Source of the DNA: Siderastrea radians
Lineage: Eukaryota > Cnidaria > Anthozoa > Scleractinia > Rhizangiidae
Assembly (NCBI GenBank): GCA_964017195.1
Contig: OZ024887.1
Coordinates: forward strand, 2,001,881 to 2,065,880
Length of the DNA: 64,000 nt
Direction: 5' to 3'
Each line of letters starts with the position of its first letter. Position 1 is the first letter of the stretch. The translations under genes were made by a program, and so were the position numbers. A model generated the notes under the pieces. It had not been told where the DNA came from. It worked only from the letters and a program-made list of their open reading frames with translations, and did no database searches. Positions 9,559-19,104 of the stretch are shown here, piece after piece.

Positions 9559-11489
9559 ATGGCCGAAAACCAAGCAAATGCAAATGGGTCAATGTTTTGT
9601 CAAGCTACGGGACTGTCCCAGTCTGTAGCTGATCGTGCGAGTGTTTCACTTGCTGACGGTCGGCAAAACACGGTCCACAACACACATACCGGTCACAAAT
9701 TCAGAAAAAACACGATAGAAGAACTCCGTCGAAAGCGCCTGAAGCGAAATAAGGCTCGTAAAAATAAGATGCGTCAAATGACAAAAAAAGAAAAGAGTTC
9801 ATTCATTAGGTCTAAAATAGTGAGACACCTGGAAGCGCTCCACGACACGGAGATCACAGAATTAAAGAGCTCAGTGCTCGATGCACGAAGGAAGGCAGTG
9901 TTCTTCTGGCAAAAGTGGAAGGAAAGCAAACTTCTCTCTCAGTCTCAAAGAGATTGTTCCAGGTGATGAACGTTTAATTACAAAACAAGTAAATTGACTT
10001 AGTTGTGGTGGTAGTAAAGAACATTTGACTTTTGACTGGTGGGAAATTTGAAAAATAATTGATGACAAAGTCAAATCTGCCCCCCCCCCCCCCCCCACTG
10101 GAAAGAAAAAAATTAGACAACAATAAAAGTCAAATCTGCTTGTTCTCCATACCTCTTTCCCTTCCAGACAAAAACCTAACTGAATAAATACCATAGTCTC
10201 CAGCTGTGGTAATTTGTGCTTTAATGAAGGCACATTGAGACTAAACTAAAACAGAGGTGTCCTTAGTACTCTTTTTATTTACTGGTCTTGGTTAATTTAA
10301 ACTGGACTATTGATTATGGATGTTATTTACTCCATCTGTAGTCCAAAGGAAGTCAATCGGCAAAACTTGCAGGAAGATAGAAGCCATAATGGGGAAGGAA
10401 GCCTTATTGGAGAAGGAGTTTTTAGTGTTTGCTCCAAGAAGCTGTATAGGGGAATAACTGTCGCTGTAAAGCAGTTCAAAGAGAATGTTCCCCTCCCCCT
10501 TGTTAAACACGAGGCATCTATTCTTGCAAAAATGGACCATCCAGGTAATTATCAGTAATACAAGCAAGAGGAAAATCCAGCCATGCTCAAAGGGCAAATA
10601 ATGTTGTCAGCAAAAATATTTTCTATAGTTTTAGTACATGTTGTGGTTCAATTTTATTCTTGGTTCAATTTTTTTCCCTTTGGTTTATACTCATCATATG
10701 TTATCAGACATTTATACTATACACAAAAATAAAGGAAATAAAAACTGAACCAGTGATAAAACCCGCAGCAGATACTTACAAGTAAACTACAGTGGAAACC
10801 ATGGCCACCACAAGGTAACTGCATTAACAAGGTGACTGTAAGCTGGGCTTCCACTGTATCACTAACTAACTTTGTTGTCAATATGCAGAGAATTTTAATT
10901 CACTGATAATGAAATAGTGTTTTCTGACATTTCAGGTTTGCCTCTATTGTTTGGATGCTGTTCTGAAGCTAAGCCATACCTTCTTGTAACTCAATTTCAT
11001 GGGATAGATGGCCACTGTGTAACCTTTAAGTGTCTGGTGCAAAAAAATATTCATGATCCCCAAAAAGAATGGTGCAGAATTATGTATGAGTGTGCAGATG
11101 CTCTGTTATTTATCCATTCTAAAGACTACCTTCATAATGATTTAAAGGGTGATAATGTGATTATTAGTGATGCCAATAATAGTTTGCACCCTGTAATCAT
11201 AGATTTTGGTAAGTCTACAACAATGGCCAAAGGCAAAGTATATCAGCTATCTCTAAGAGATCAAGAAAAGTACAGGAAACATCATAAACACATAGCTCCT
11301 GAAGTTGTGAGGGGGACTCACCCACAGTCTCCAGCCAGTGATGTTTATGGATTTGGGTTATTACTGTCATTACTATGTAAATACAAGCCATATGAACCTC
11401 TGCGTAAATTGGCATTCTCCTGTATAAATGGAACTCCAGAGAAAAGGCCTACAACACAGCAATTAGTAGCTGAGTTACAGTTAATGTAA
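9559..11489 (+). CDS. transposon-borne protein kinase, three exons, HND catalytic loop
   Basis: Exons 9559-9962, 10342-10544 and 10936-11489 join in phase at GT-AG sites to 386 residues from an ATG. Residues 60-130 are a Lys/Arg-rich coiled-coil-like leader. The kinase domain follows: glycine loop IGEGVFSV (157-164), VAVK lysine 178, αC Glu in KHEAS, catalytic loop HNDLKGDN (269-276), DFG (292-294), APE (323-325), SDVYGFG and a final PEKRPT. Catalytic Asp, the following Lys and Asn are present, so activity is plausible; Asn replaces Arg of HRD, making it a non-RD kinase that would not need activation-loop phosphorylation in the usual way. No frame breaks are seen, unlike the transposase. It lies wholly between the transposon ends; substrate and role unknown. 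It may act on host or transposase proteins (speculation). Confidence 0.85.
10080..10096. repeat. C17 homopolymer in kinase intron 1
   Basis: Seventeen consecutive C, a likely indel-prone position for sequencing and replication. Confidence 0.9.
10783..10860. repeat. fragment of a dispersed repeat
   Basis: The phrase GCATTAACAAGGTGACTGTAAGC with flanking GGCTTCCACTGTA resembles sequence at 22175-22230 (CACATTAACGGGATGGTCG...GGCTCCAGTTGTA). A common short interspersed element is the simplest reading. Confidence 0.4.
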
Positions 11490-13154
11490 ACTGTAAAACA
11501 ACATTTTTTAAGCTTTTCTAGTGCATGATACTGATATTTACATATGTCACTGATCATTCTACAGTCAAACCTCTATTAGTGGCACATTTTTCAGGACTCT
11601 GACAACTGACCATGAATGGAGGGTAGTAACTTCATGTCACTCAGGGTCTTTCTATTTAGTGGTAATAAATTTTATACTTTACCACGGGCCCCCTTTGGGG
11701 TCCACCTGGTCTGGTTGCTTTTTCATAAATTTAGGGGTTGGGAGAGGAATGGTGGCCCCTTTTATAATAAAAAGTTTCATTTGCATCAGTTGGATTGTAT
11801 TTGACAAACAGCATTTTCATCCAGTTGTAGCTTTCAGTGAGGGTTTCTGTCCAGCAATTCCAAATAAATATCATTTTTCTTGCCACAGGAAATAGTAGAC
11901 TTCATATCATCACAAAGTGAAGTACATTGTCAGCCTAAATTGCAACATTGCATTTGAAGGATGTTTTATGTTTGTCAAGACGACTCATTTTTGGGTATGA
12001 TGCTGTTTGCAAGTCTCGTTATTCGCCAGTGAGGACAACAGCTGCAGAAACTTGTGTAGCATAGTTTTCACCACACACTGCAGATACAGGAACATTTAGG
12101 AATGGTGCATCTGAAGGCTCTTCCTGTTATTAAGATGCCTCATCTTTCAGTAGCAGGCTGTCTGGATGACCCATCCATTGTCAGTGAAGCAACAGCTGCA
12201 GCAAAACAGGAGCAATAGTTCCCACCACACACTGTAACTATAGGAACATATAGAAAGGAACAATTTGAAGGTTCTTTCTGTTAAAAAGATGTTCCATCTT
12301 TCAGCAACACGGTGTCACGATGTTTAGTTCTTTAACAGTAAGCCAACAGCTGTACCTGTAAATAAACAAAAAGGATTTAATCTGGATTGAACCAGTAAGA
12401 ATAATATTATTAAGTCACTTCTAAGCTTGTAAGACAGCTAGACAAAAAACTAATTATTTCCAAATCAATATCAATTCTTATGTACAGGATGATCTTCAAG
12501 ATATAACACATTTCAGTGACATAGTGTGAGACGTTTGCTTCCAATCTGGTGTCCCTCTGGGTGAAACTAGAATAAAACTAAAACACTTAGCGCGAGCTAG
12601 CGAAGTACGGAAAACTGTAAACAAATAATACAATTCCAAGGCCAGTGTAAGTTTCAAAAAAGCACGCGCGAAGCCGTCATTTCTTTTGGTCCGCTTTTTC
12701 TATCGTACTTGCAAACGTTTTCTTATACCGTGATGCGATGGTTAAAACGGGTTTATTTTGATGATGATTTGATCTCTTCAACATACATAAAACATGTACA
12801 AGCTCTAAGCAAACGAGCCTTCGACGGAATCACAAACGTAAGATATAAGATAGAGGGAAAATTCGCATTTCAGTTCGTGCCTTTAGAAGCAATAAATATG
12901 GAAACAAAAAAGGCAGAAAACATGTGTTTACCTTTATTCTTGGCGGCTCCGAGATCGTTGAAATCTATGGTCAAAATGGGACAAACTGCTGTACGCTGTC
13001 GATGTTTCAAAATGGCGGACATTATCCACGAAATACGCGAAGCACAAGCTCGAGCAACGAAACATGATCCACTGTAACTATAGAAACGCGCGAGTATTCA
13101 CGCAAATTCCCAAAACTCTCCTCCCCCTGCTGGGGGGCGAAAAGTACTTTTGAC
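11490..13154. other. right arm of the kinase transposon
   Basis: After the kinase stop there is an AATAAA-like site near 11862. Two degenerate copies of an approximately 160-bp unit occur at about 12030-12180 and 12190-12340 (shared CACCACACACTG, AGGAACAT and CATCTTTCAG blocks). The last 600 bp are CpG-rich with a YY1-like AAAATGGCGGAC near 13010. An open frame with an in-frame ATG at 12730 runs to 13077 but shows no domain and has a splice-donor-like GTAAGA inside; not called. Confidence 0.4.
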
Positions 13155-13177
13155 CCAGGCCTTAACCTACCTGAGTG

Positions 13178-16100
13178 TGGCTATGATGCCTTGACCCAAT
13201 TCAGTACCACTCCTTCCCTGACCGGTTACCAGATCCTGTTGGTGGATGCAGACCGTTCTTTTCACATCACCACCTTTGGTCCCCTTCAAGACAAACAACT
13301 CATCCTGTTGCACGAGAAAGGCCATTATGATGTCATAACTCGTTTACCCGGATTTTTCGGGTCCAGTTACGTTTGTGCCCATTGTTGGAAACCCTATGAC
13401 AATGAGGGACGACATCGATGCACCAAACAAAAAGGTCATTGCAGGGCCTGTTGCCAAAAAGAGCGTCCTGATTTCTTGGAGGCTTACCCTCGAGGCCAGA
13501 AAGCCACTCAACGCTGCCAACAATGTCATCGGGACTTTTTTGGAGACACCTGTTTCCAAATGCATCTCGTGAAGGACCATGCCGGCAAACCCGTGACCAA
13601 CCTAGACTCCTCCGTCTGCTTTCGGCGCCATCGCTGTCCTAAATGTGGCAAGCAGGAAGTAGGATTAGACAAGATTGAATAACATCTATGTGGGTATATT
13701 GATTGCCCCTCCTGTCATGAGTACGTGGACGGCGACACCCATCGATGCTTTATTCAAATAGCCACTCAAGACAACAAGAAAAGAAAGAGGAAACGGTCTG
13801 GAGGGCCTCGCGCTAAACGTAGGGCGAACGCAGATCTTCCAACCTTACAATCCAGCGAGATGGACGAGGAAATCGGCGACGACGACATACCACCCCTTCA
13901 TGTCTTCTTTGATATTGAAGCGATGCAGCCCCAGGAACAACACATCGCTAACCTCGTCGTGGCCGAAACCGAAGACGACGACCAACCCGTGTGTTTCCCT
14001 GGCAACCATTGCGTCCGAGATTTCCTGGAATGGCTGGATACCTTGACACTCAACGATACCCGCCAAGTCAATGTGTTGGCCCATAACTTCCAAGGGTACG
14101 ATGGCTACTTTATCATTCATCAATACTATGGTGACAACCGGATCGTTCAACAACTCCGGAACGGGTGTAAACTCTTGCAAGTCCAACACGATCGTATCCG
14201 CTTCATCGACTCATTGAGTTTCTTCCAGATGCCTCTATCAGCGTTTCCCAAAACCTTTGGATTGACAGAACTCCGCAAAGGGTACTTCCCCCACAAGTTC
14301 AATCATCCAGATCATCAAAACTACGTAGGACCCATCCCGGCCCTCGATTACTACATGCCCGAAACCATGTCCCCCGAAGGCAAGCAAGCCTTGGAAACCT
14401 GGCATCAAAAGCAACGCGACAAGGTCTTTGACTTCAAGAAAGAACTGGTGGCCTACTGCAAATCCGATGTACGTCTCTTGAAAGAAGGATGCTTGACATT
14501 CAAACGATTGTTTGAAACCCTAACGAGCTTCAACCCCTTCGACCACATCACCATTGCATCTGCCTGTAACCGAGATCTACGCATGAACCGGATGATCCCC
14601 AACAGTATTGCCAGTGAACCCGTTCGTGGGTGGAAGAACAATATCAACTACTCCAAGGTGGCCCTGGAATGGTTAACCTGGTGTGCCCAACAACAACAAC
14701 AGACCATTCAACATGCCCGTAATGCCGGCGAGTATCGCATCCCTGGCACTGACTTCCATGTCGACGGTTTCGATGGCAGTACCAACACTATCTACGAATT
14801 TCACGGGTGTTTCTGGCATGGATGTCCTCGCTGTTTCCCCATTCGTCACGAAAGCCATCTACGTCACTATGATCGAACCATGCAAGATGTCTACGAGACC
14901 ACCCAGCAAAGGATCCAACAATTTAGAGAGCGAGGGTTCACAGTCGTGGAAATGTGGGAATGTGATTGGTCCCGTCTCAAAGACACCTCCTTGGACATCC
15001 GAACGTACCTGGGGACCCTTGACTTGACAGAACCTCTGAATCCCCGTGACGCTTTCTGCGGGGGTCGTACCAATGCCGTCAAACTGTACCATCGCGTGAC
15101 GCCCAGTCAACAAATACATTACATTGATGTCACCTCCTTGTACCCATGGGTGAACAAGACCTGTGTCTACCCCAAAGGACATCCTCGTTTCATCTTCAAT
15201 CCGGGTCACACGGACATCACCAAGTACTTTGGCCTCGTCCAATGCAAAGTCCTGCCGCCACGTCACCTCTACCATCCTGTCCTCCCTTACCGTCATGACT
15301 CCAAACTCCTTTTTCCTCTCTGTGCTGCCTGTGTGGAACAAGAGATGCCCAAACGACCATTAGATAGATGCGCAGAATGTGTGCACACCGACGAACAGCG
15401 AGCCCTGACTGGAACATGGTGTAGCCCGGAATTATCTAAAGCGGTGGACTTGGGGTACGAAATCCAGTACATCTATGAGGTCTGGCATTTTGACGAGACG
15501 TGTGAAGGACTGTTCAAAGACTACGTCAACACGTGGTTGAAAATCAAGCAAGAAGCCAGTGGGTGGCCCGCCGGGGTAGAAAATGAGGAAGCCAAACAAA
15601 GGTACATACAAGAGTACTACCAGCATGAAGGCATTCAATTGGAGTATGACAAAATCGAATACAACCCGGGGCTGCGTACCCTGGCTAAAATGATGCTCAA
15701 TTCCATGTGGGGCAAGTTTGGACAACGTCTCAATAAAACCCAAGTCCAAACGTTTGATGACCCTCAAGCCTTCCACCGTTTCCTAAATACAAGCACTATC
15801 CAGGTACAGCACGTGTCCGTCATCAATGACGACATGAGGGAACTGCATTACCAGTACCAAGACGAAGACATCCCTGTCTCACCTAACCTCAACATCTTTG
15901 TAGCCTGTTTCACTACCTGTTGGGCCCGACTCCGACTCTATGCTGCCTTAGAGAAGCTGGGGGAAAGAGTCCTCTACTACGACACCGACTCCGTCATCTA
16001 CTACACAGACCAAGGACAAAGTAACCCTACCTTGGGGAATTACCTCGGCGACTTTACGAGTGAATTGGACAAGGAGGATTACATTGTGGAATTTGTCTCA

Positions 16101-16412
16101 GGGGGTCCCAAGAACTATGGGTACCAAACCCAGAATGGTCACGTTGAGTGCAAGGTGAGGGGTTTCCGCCTTAACAGCGAAGGCAAAACCCAACTCAACT
16201 ACCACATCATGCGTCAGAATGTCCTGGACGAAATCCAGAAGCCACTTCTACGACCCCGCCAGACCCAAGTCGTCAAGACCTACCAGATCGTGCGCGATCC
16301 CAAACACTATCAACTATTCACCTTCCCCGAGTACAAACGTTACCAGCTGGTCTACGATAAGAGAGTCGTGGATCCTGTCACCTTCCAGACCTACCCTTAT
16401 GGATACCAGTGA
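13178..16412 (+). pseudogene. polB: adintovirus-like protein-primed DNA polymerase B, main part; nonsense codon
   Basis: This continues the frame broken at 1763. First comes a Cys/His-rich zinc-binding zone (CAHC, CRACC, CQQC, CPKC). An in-frame TAA at 13680-13682 interrupts it; reading resumes in the same frame (next Cys pair CPSC). Then exonuclease motifs FDIEA (Exo I), AHNFQGYDG (Exo II) and YCKSDVRLL (Exo III); a nuclease-like insert FDGSTNTIYEFHGCFWHGC...MWECDW resembling VSR/PD-(D/E)XK folds; and polymerase motifs DVTSLYP (A), KMMLNSMWGKFG (B) and YYDTDSV (C). All acidic catalytic residues are present, so the polymerase is broken only by the stop codon and the transposon. The family copies viral or Maverick DNA from a protein primer. 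GTGGAC after the stop is not a credible restart in an animal. Confidence 0.92.
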
Positions 16413-16629
16413 GAAATGTTGTCCCAACAAGATCATCGAATGTGAACAGTGTGATCGAGAACATTTAGCGCCACCACCACCACCCCCATTCTACAGTTCC
16501 TTTGCCATACCTTTAATGAGAAATCGAGCATATCAACGTCAACTACAACAATGGATCCGTGACAACAACCAATGGCGAAGAATAACTCGATGTCAAAAAC
16601 AATGGTGGGGGCCCTCTATTGAACATTAA
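16399..16629 (+). CDS. small ORF overlapping the polymerase stop
   Basis: An ATG at 16399, inside the last codons of the polymerase and in another frame, opens 76 codons to TAA at 16627-16629. The product starts with two Cys pairs (EKCCPN, ECEQC), has six prolines in a row, then a basic Arg/Gln/Trp-rich end. The overlap of 14 bases is typical of compact viral genomes. No family recognised; a chance frame is possible. Confidence 0.4.
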   Translation: MDTSEKCCPNKIIECEQCDREHLAPPPPPPFYSSFAIPLMRNRAYQRQLQQWIRDNNQWRRITRCQKQWWGPSIEH

Positions 16630-16725
16630 CGAACCCTCCGATTCTTCCTCCCACAACTTCCATCGCTTTCATCGTCATCTGTGGCTGTGACTTGCTTGCT
16701 TGCTTGCTGCCTTGACAACCGTTTG

Positions 16726-16803
16726 CACTTGCCTTCCCAGTTGAGGCGGTAACCCCGTACTTTACACTCCACTTTACCGTTCTTGGTTTTGTACCATCCG
16801 GTC
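16726..16803 (-). pseudogene. inverted scrap of a second polymerase gene
   Basis: On the minus strand this reads a KTKNGKVECKVRGYRLN-like stretch, which matches the polymerase C-terminal region at about 16120-16190 and the copy at 45.9-46.1 kb. It is about 25 codons long, in opposite orientation to the adjacent intact 3' end, so it marks a rearrangement or the junction of two element copies. Confidence 0.75.
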
Positions 16804-16805
16804 AA

Positions 16806-17105
16806 AGCATCTTCCTATCAAAAGGAACTAATAGGAACTCATATTATCAAAAGGAACTCATCAAAAGGAACACTCATATCAAAAGGAAGGAAAAGGAAGA
16901 CTCATATTATCAAAAGGAACTCATTAAATAGGAACTCATATTATCAAAAGGAACTCATTAAATAGGAACTCATCAAAAGGAATACTCATCAAACGATTAC
17001 GTGAAATGGAATACGAATACTCATCATTAAATAGGAACACTCATCTTATCAAAAGGAACTTTAAGGAATACTCATCAAACCATTACGTGAAATGGAACAC
17101 TCATA
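16806..17105. repeat. short tandem repeat array (TATCAAAAGGAACTCAT)
   Basis: Variants of ATCAAAAGGAACTCAT and TTAAATAGGAACTCAT alternate about fifteen times with spacers such as CATTACGTGAAATGGAA. It lies between the inverted polymerase scrap and the viral control region, so it may be the element's own terminal or spacer repeat. Confidence 0.8.
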
Positions 17106-17151
17106 TTATGATCTCTTGGCGGCCGAGGCCACTGGTGGTGGTTGCCTCCAT

Positions 17152-17364
17152 TTACTCCTCCTCCTCCTGCGATGGGACTGATTGATGTTGTTTCTCTCCA
17201 ACCATGGGGCGCCACGCTTCTGCTTCCCCTTGTGACATGGAACTCTCATCATCTGCAGGCCATGGATTATATGACTTGTTGAGCTGTTCAAAAATGTCTG
17301 CTAAGAAAATATTTTTTTCCCAACATAAAAACGCCTTTTCTTTGACTGAAGGACCACCCCCCAT
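17152..17364 (-). CDS. small acidic-tailed ORF with possible N-myristoylation signal
   Basis: Minus strand from ATG 17362-17364 to TAA 17152-17154, 70 codons. The product starts MGGGPS, which fits the MGxxxS/T myristoylation consensus, contains a hydrophobic/aromatic stretch (AFLCWEKNIFLADIF) and ends in a run of Glu. The open frame continues upstream without ATG. The ETS/CCAAT-rich control region lies immediately upstream in its transcription direction. Not recognised; may belong to the viral element or be chance. Confidence 0.35.
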   Translation of the reverse strand: MGGGPSVKEKAFLCWEKNIFLADIFEQLNKSYNPWPADDESSMSQGEAEAWRPMVGEKQHQSVPSQEEEE

Positions 17365-17700
17365 TGCTCCAATTGGACTTTGGACTTTGAGCCCGCGTTT
17401 CTCAGCGGTTTTACTTCCTCCTGAGCCCACGATCGATTTTTCAGATTGCTCAGCGGTTTCCCATCCTAAAACACGTCACTTCCGGTTGTATGAGCCCACG
17501 ATCCCTTTTTCCACCTGGTCAGCGGTTTCCCATTCAAAAACACGTGACTTCCGGTTCCCATGATGTCACTTCCGGTCATGTGACTTCCGGTTGAGCCCAC
17601 GATTCTATTGGCCCCAGGTTTCCCGTTCCTATGACAACCCCTCGACCAATCAGAAGCCAAAAGCTCTCGACCAATCAGAAGCTTCCATTTGTGCCATACG
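17365..17700 (-). promoter_or_regulatory. control region of the viral element with ETS, CCAAT and E-box sites
   Basis: Four ACTTCCGGT (ETS/GABP-type) sites lie between about 17474 and 17590, with CACGTGAC at about 17541, two ACCAATCAGAAGC (NF-Y-type CCAAT) at about 17643 and 17669, and a roughly 70-bp unit repeated two to three times (GAGCCCACGAT ... CAGCGGTTTCCCAT). The same mix, in opposite orientation, recurs at 37557-37925 and 46336-46620, sharing the TTGGACTTTGGACTTT block. Confidence 0.6.
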
Positions 17701-19104
17701 GGCGTACATTACTACTAACTTGTTTCAGTGATCGCTTTTGATCATCAACGATCAGCAGCACTCCCGAACAGAAACCAACTTTTGCGATTAGCTGTCAAAA
17801 GTCATCCCATGATAGTTCGTATTCTATCATCACCTCTAACTTACTGCAAGAAGCCCATCACGGAGGTAAAACTTCTCCCGCAGTGCGAATGGCATGGCAT
17901 GCGTTACTGTTCTTAACAAATCATGGGATTGGTGTCAGGCAGAGGCTGATGAGGCTCGGTTCGGTTCTGGAGCTTTTGATGACAACTGCAGCAACTCTGC
18001 CGGTAATTCCGCTATCTGTGGATTAAATGTTCTGTTACTATGGTGTAGAGAGCTCGGTAATCCTGCAGAACCGATACCATATTAAAGTCCGATGCGTTTT
18101 AAAACTTGCAAAAAGCCCCTCAGAATGGAGCGAGCCATTGTGACAACAAAACAATTCTTGCTAAGAGGAAGTAAAAGAACTGAAAAAAAAAGGGATCGTT
18201 CAGAAAGAAAGTGCACCATGAAAATGAAAAGTGAAGTCAAATAAAAATCAGAGATAAGAAATGGCTCTGGCCTCTGAGGCTGGCAGTTTTGATCGCGCAA
18301 ATTCAATAGCCACGCGAGCACATTTTTCCTTCCTTGCGGCTCAGTGTCCCTGTTTAAAAGCATAGCTTGCAAAACTGATGAGGGGCTCAGTTTTAAATTA
18401 TAAAATGAATTCGTATCCGTTTTAGTTGTAATCGAAAGTGATCTCCCTACCTTTTATTGGAGCACCTCTGTTGACTTTTAATTTGCGTGTAAACAAAATG
18501 TTATTTAAGCTGGCTCGCATCTTATTTTAGGTCCATTTACATTCGTAACTTTAAATTTAGGGAAAGAGGATGACCGTCCTCAAAATTACGGGTACAAAGG
18601 GATAACCAAACTTCCATAATTATAACATGATAGTCTATGGTTTACAAACCACCTTTTTGGCAAATTGCATTTACATTATTTAAGAATAATTTTGTTTCAT
18701 TTACCAAGTCCCATAGGTCGGAAAAAGGAAGGAAGAAAAACGATGAAATACCCCCTCCCCCCCAAAATAAATAAAACGTGAGAGTGGTGCAGGCGTACTA
18801 GAAGAGGCCAAAATAGTGCAGGGGGGGAAAATCCCACCCTCCCGGCCCCAGCACTTTAATTGTTAATGGTCCGTCCCTCAGCAAACGGTGATTAGAAAAA
18901 TTAACAAACGTATGCCATTTCAGATGAAATGCGTAAAACCTCCAGGTGAATTTTTACAATCCACATTTATAGTGAAAAACGTAATGGGGAAACAAGCAAT
19001 AGCAAAAAGGCAAATGTTGTTCAGTAAAACCATCAAATATGACAATATTTTTGTGAAGGAGTAATTCTTTTTCTCTAGAAGAACAAGGGAAATTTTTGAG
19101 GACT
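17701..19104. other. no gene seen
   Basis: AT-rich, many stops in all frames, a C-rich patch near 18757 and a G/C-rich patch near 18820-18845. Nothing recognised. Confidence 0.4.

Larger units (their letters stand above)
1764..13175 (+). mobile_element. 11.4 kb DNA transposon carrying transposase and protein kinase genes
   Basis: The ends are 21-bp inverted repeats with one mismatch (1764-1784 starting CTCAGGTAG, and 13155-13175 ending CTACCTGAG). TG flanks both ends (1762-1763; 13176-13177), and counting one copy of TG rejoins the polymerase codon phase, so this is a 2-bp target duplication. Contents in order: five-exon transposase (2846-8345), tandem histone-type stem-loops (8450-8658), three-exon kinase (9559-11489), and a repeat-bearing right arm. 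Superfamily is not assigned: 2-bp duplications occur in CACTA/EnSpm and ISL2EU elements, but neither end motif fits clearly. Right-end coordinates may be off by one base. Confidence 0.85.

Noticed and set aside
12709..13077. 122-codon open frame near the right end of the kinase transposon
   Set aside because: Starts at a non-ATG codon in the longest form, has a splice-donor-like site inside, no recognisable domain, and lies in a CpG-rich promoter-like zone.
14683..15363. Several 60-160 codon frames on both strands within the polymerase
   Set aside because: Shadows of the polymerase coding frame, whose motifs are unambiguous.
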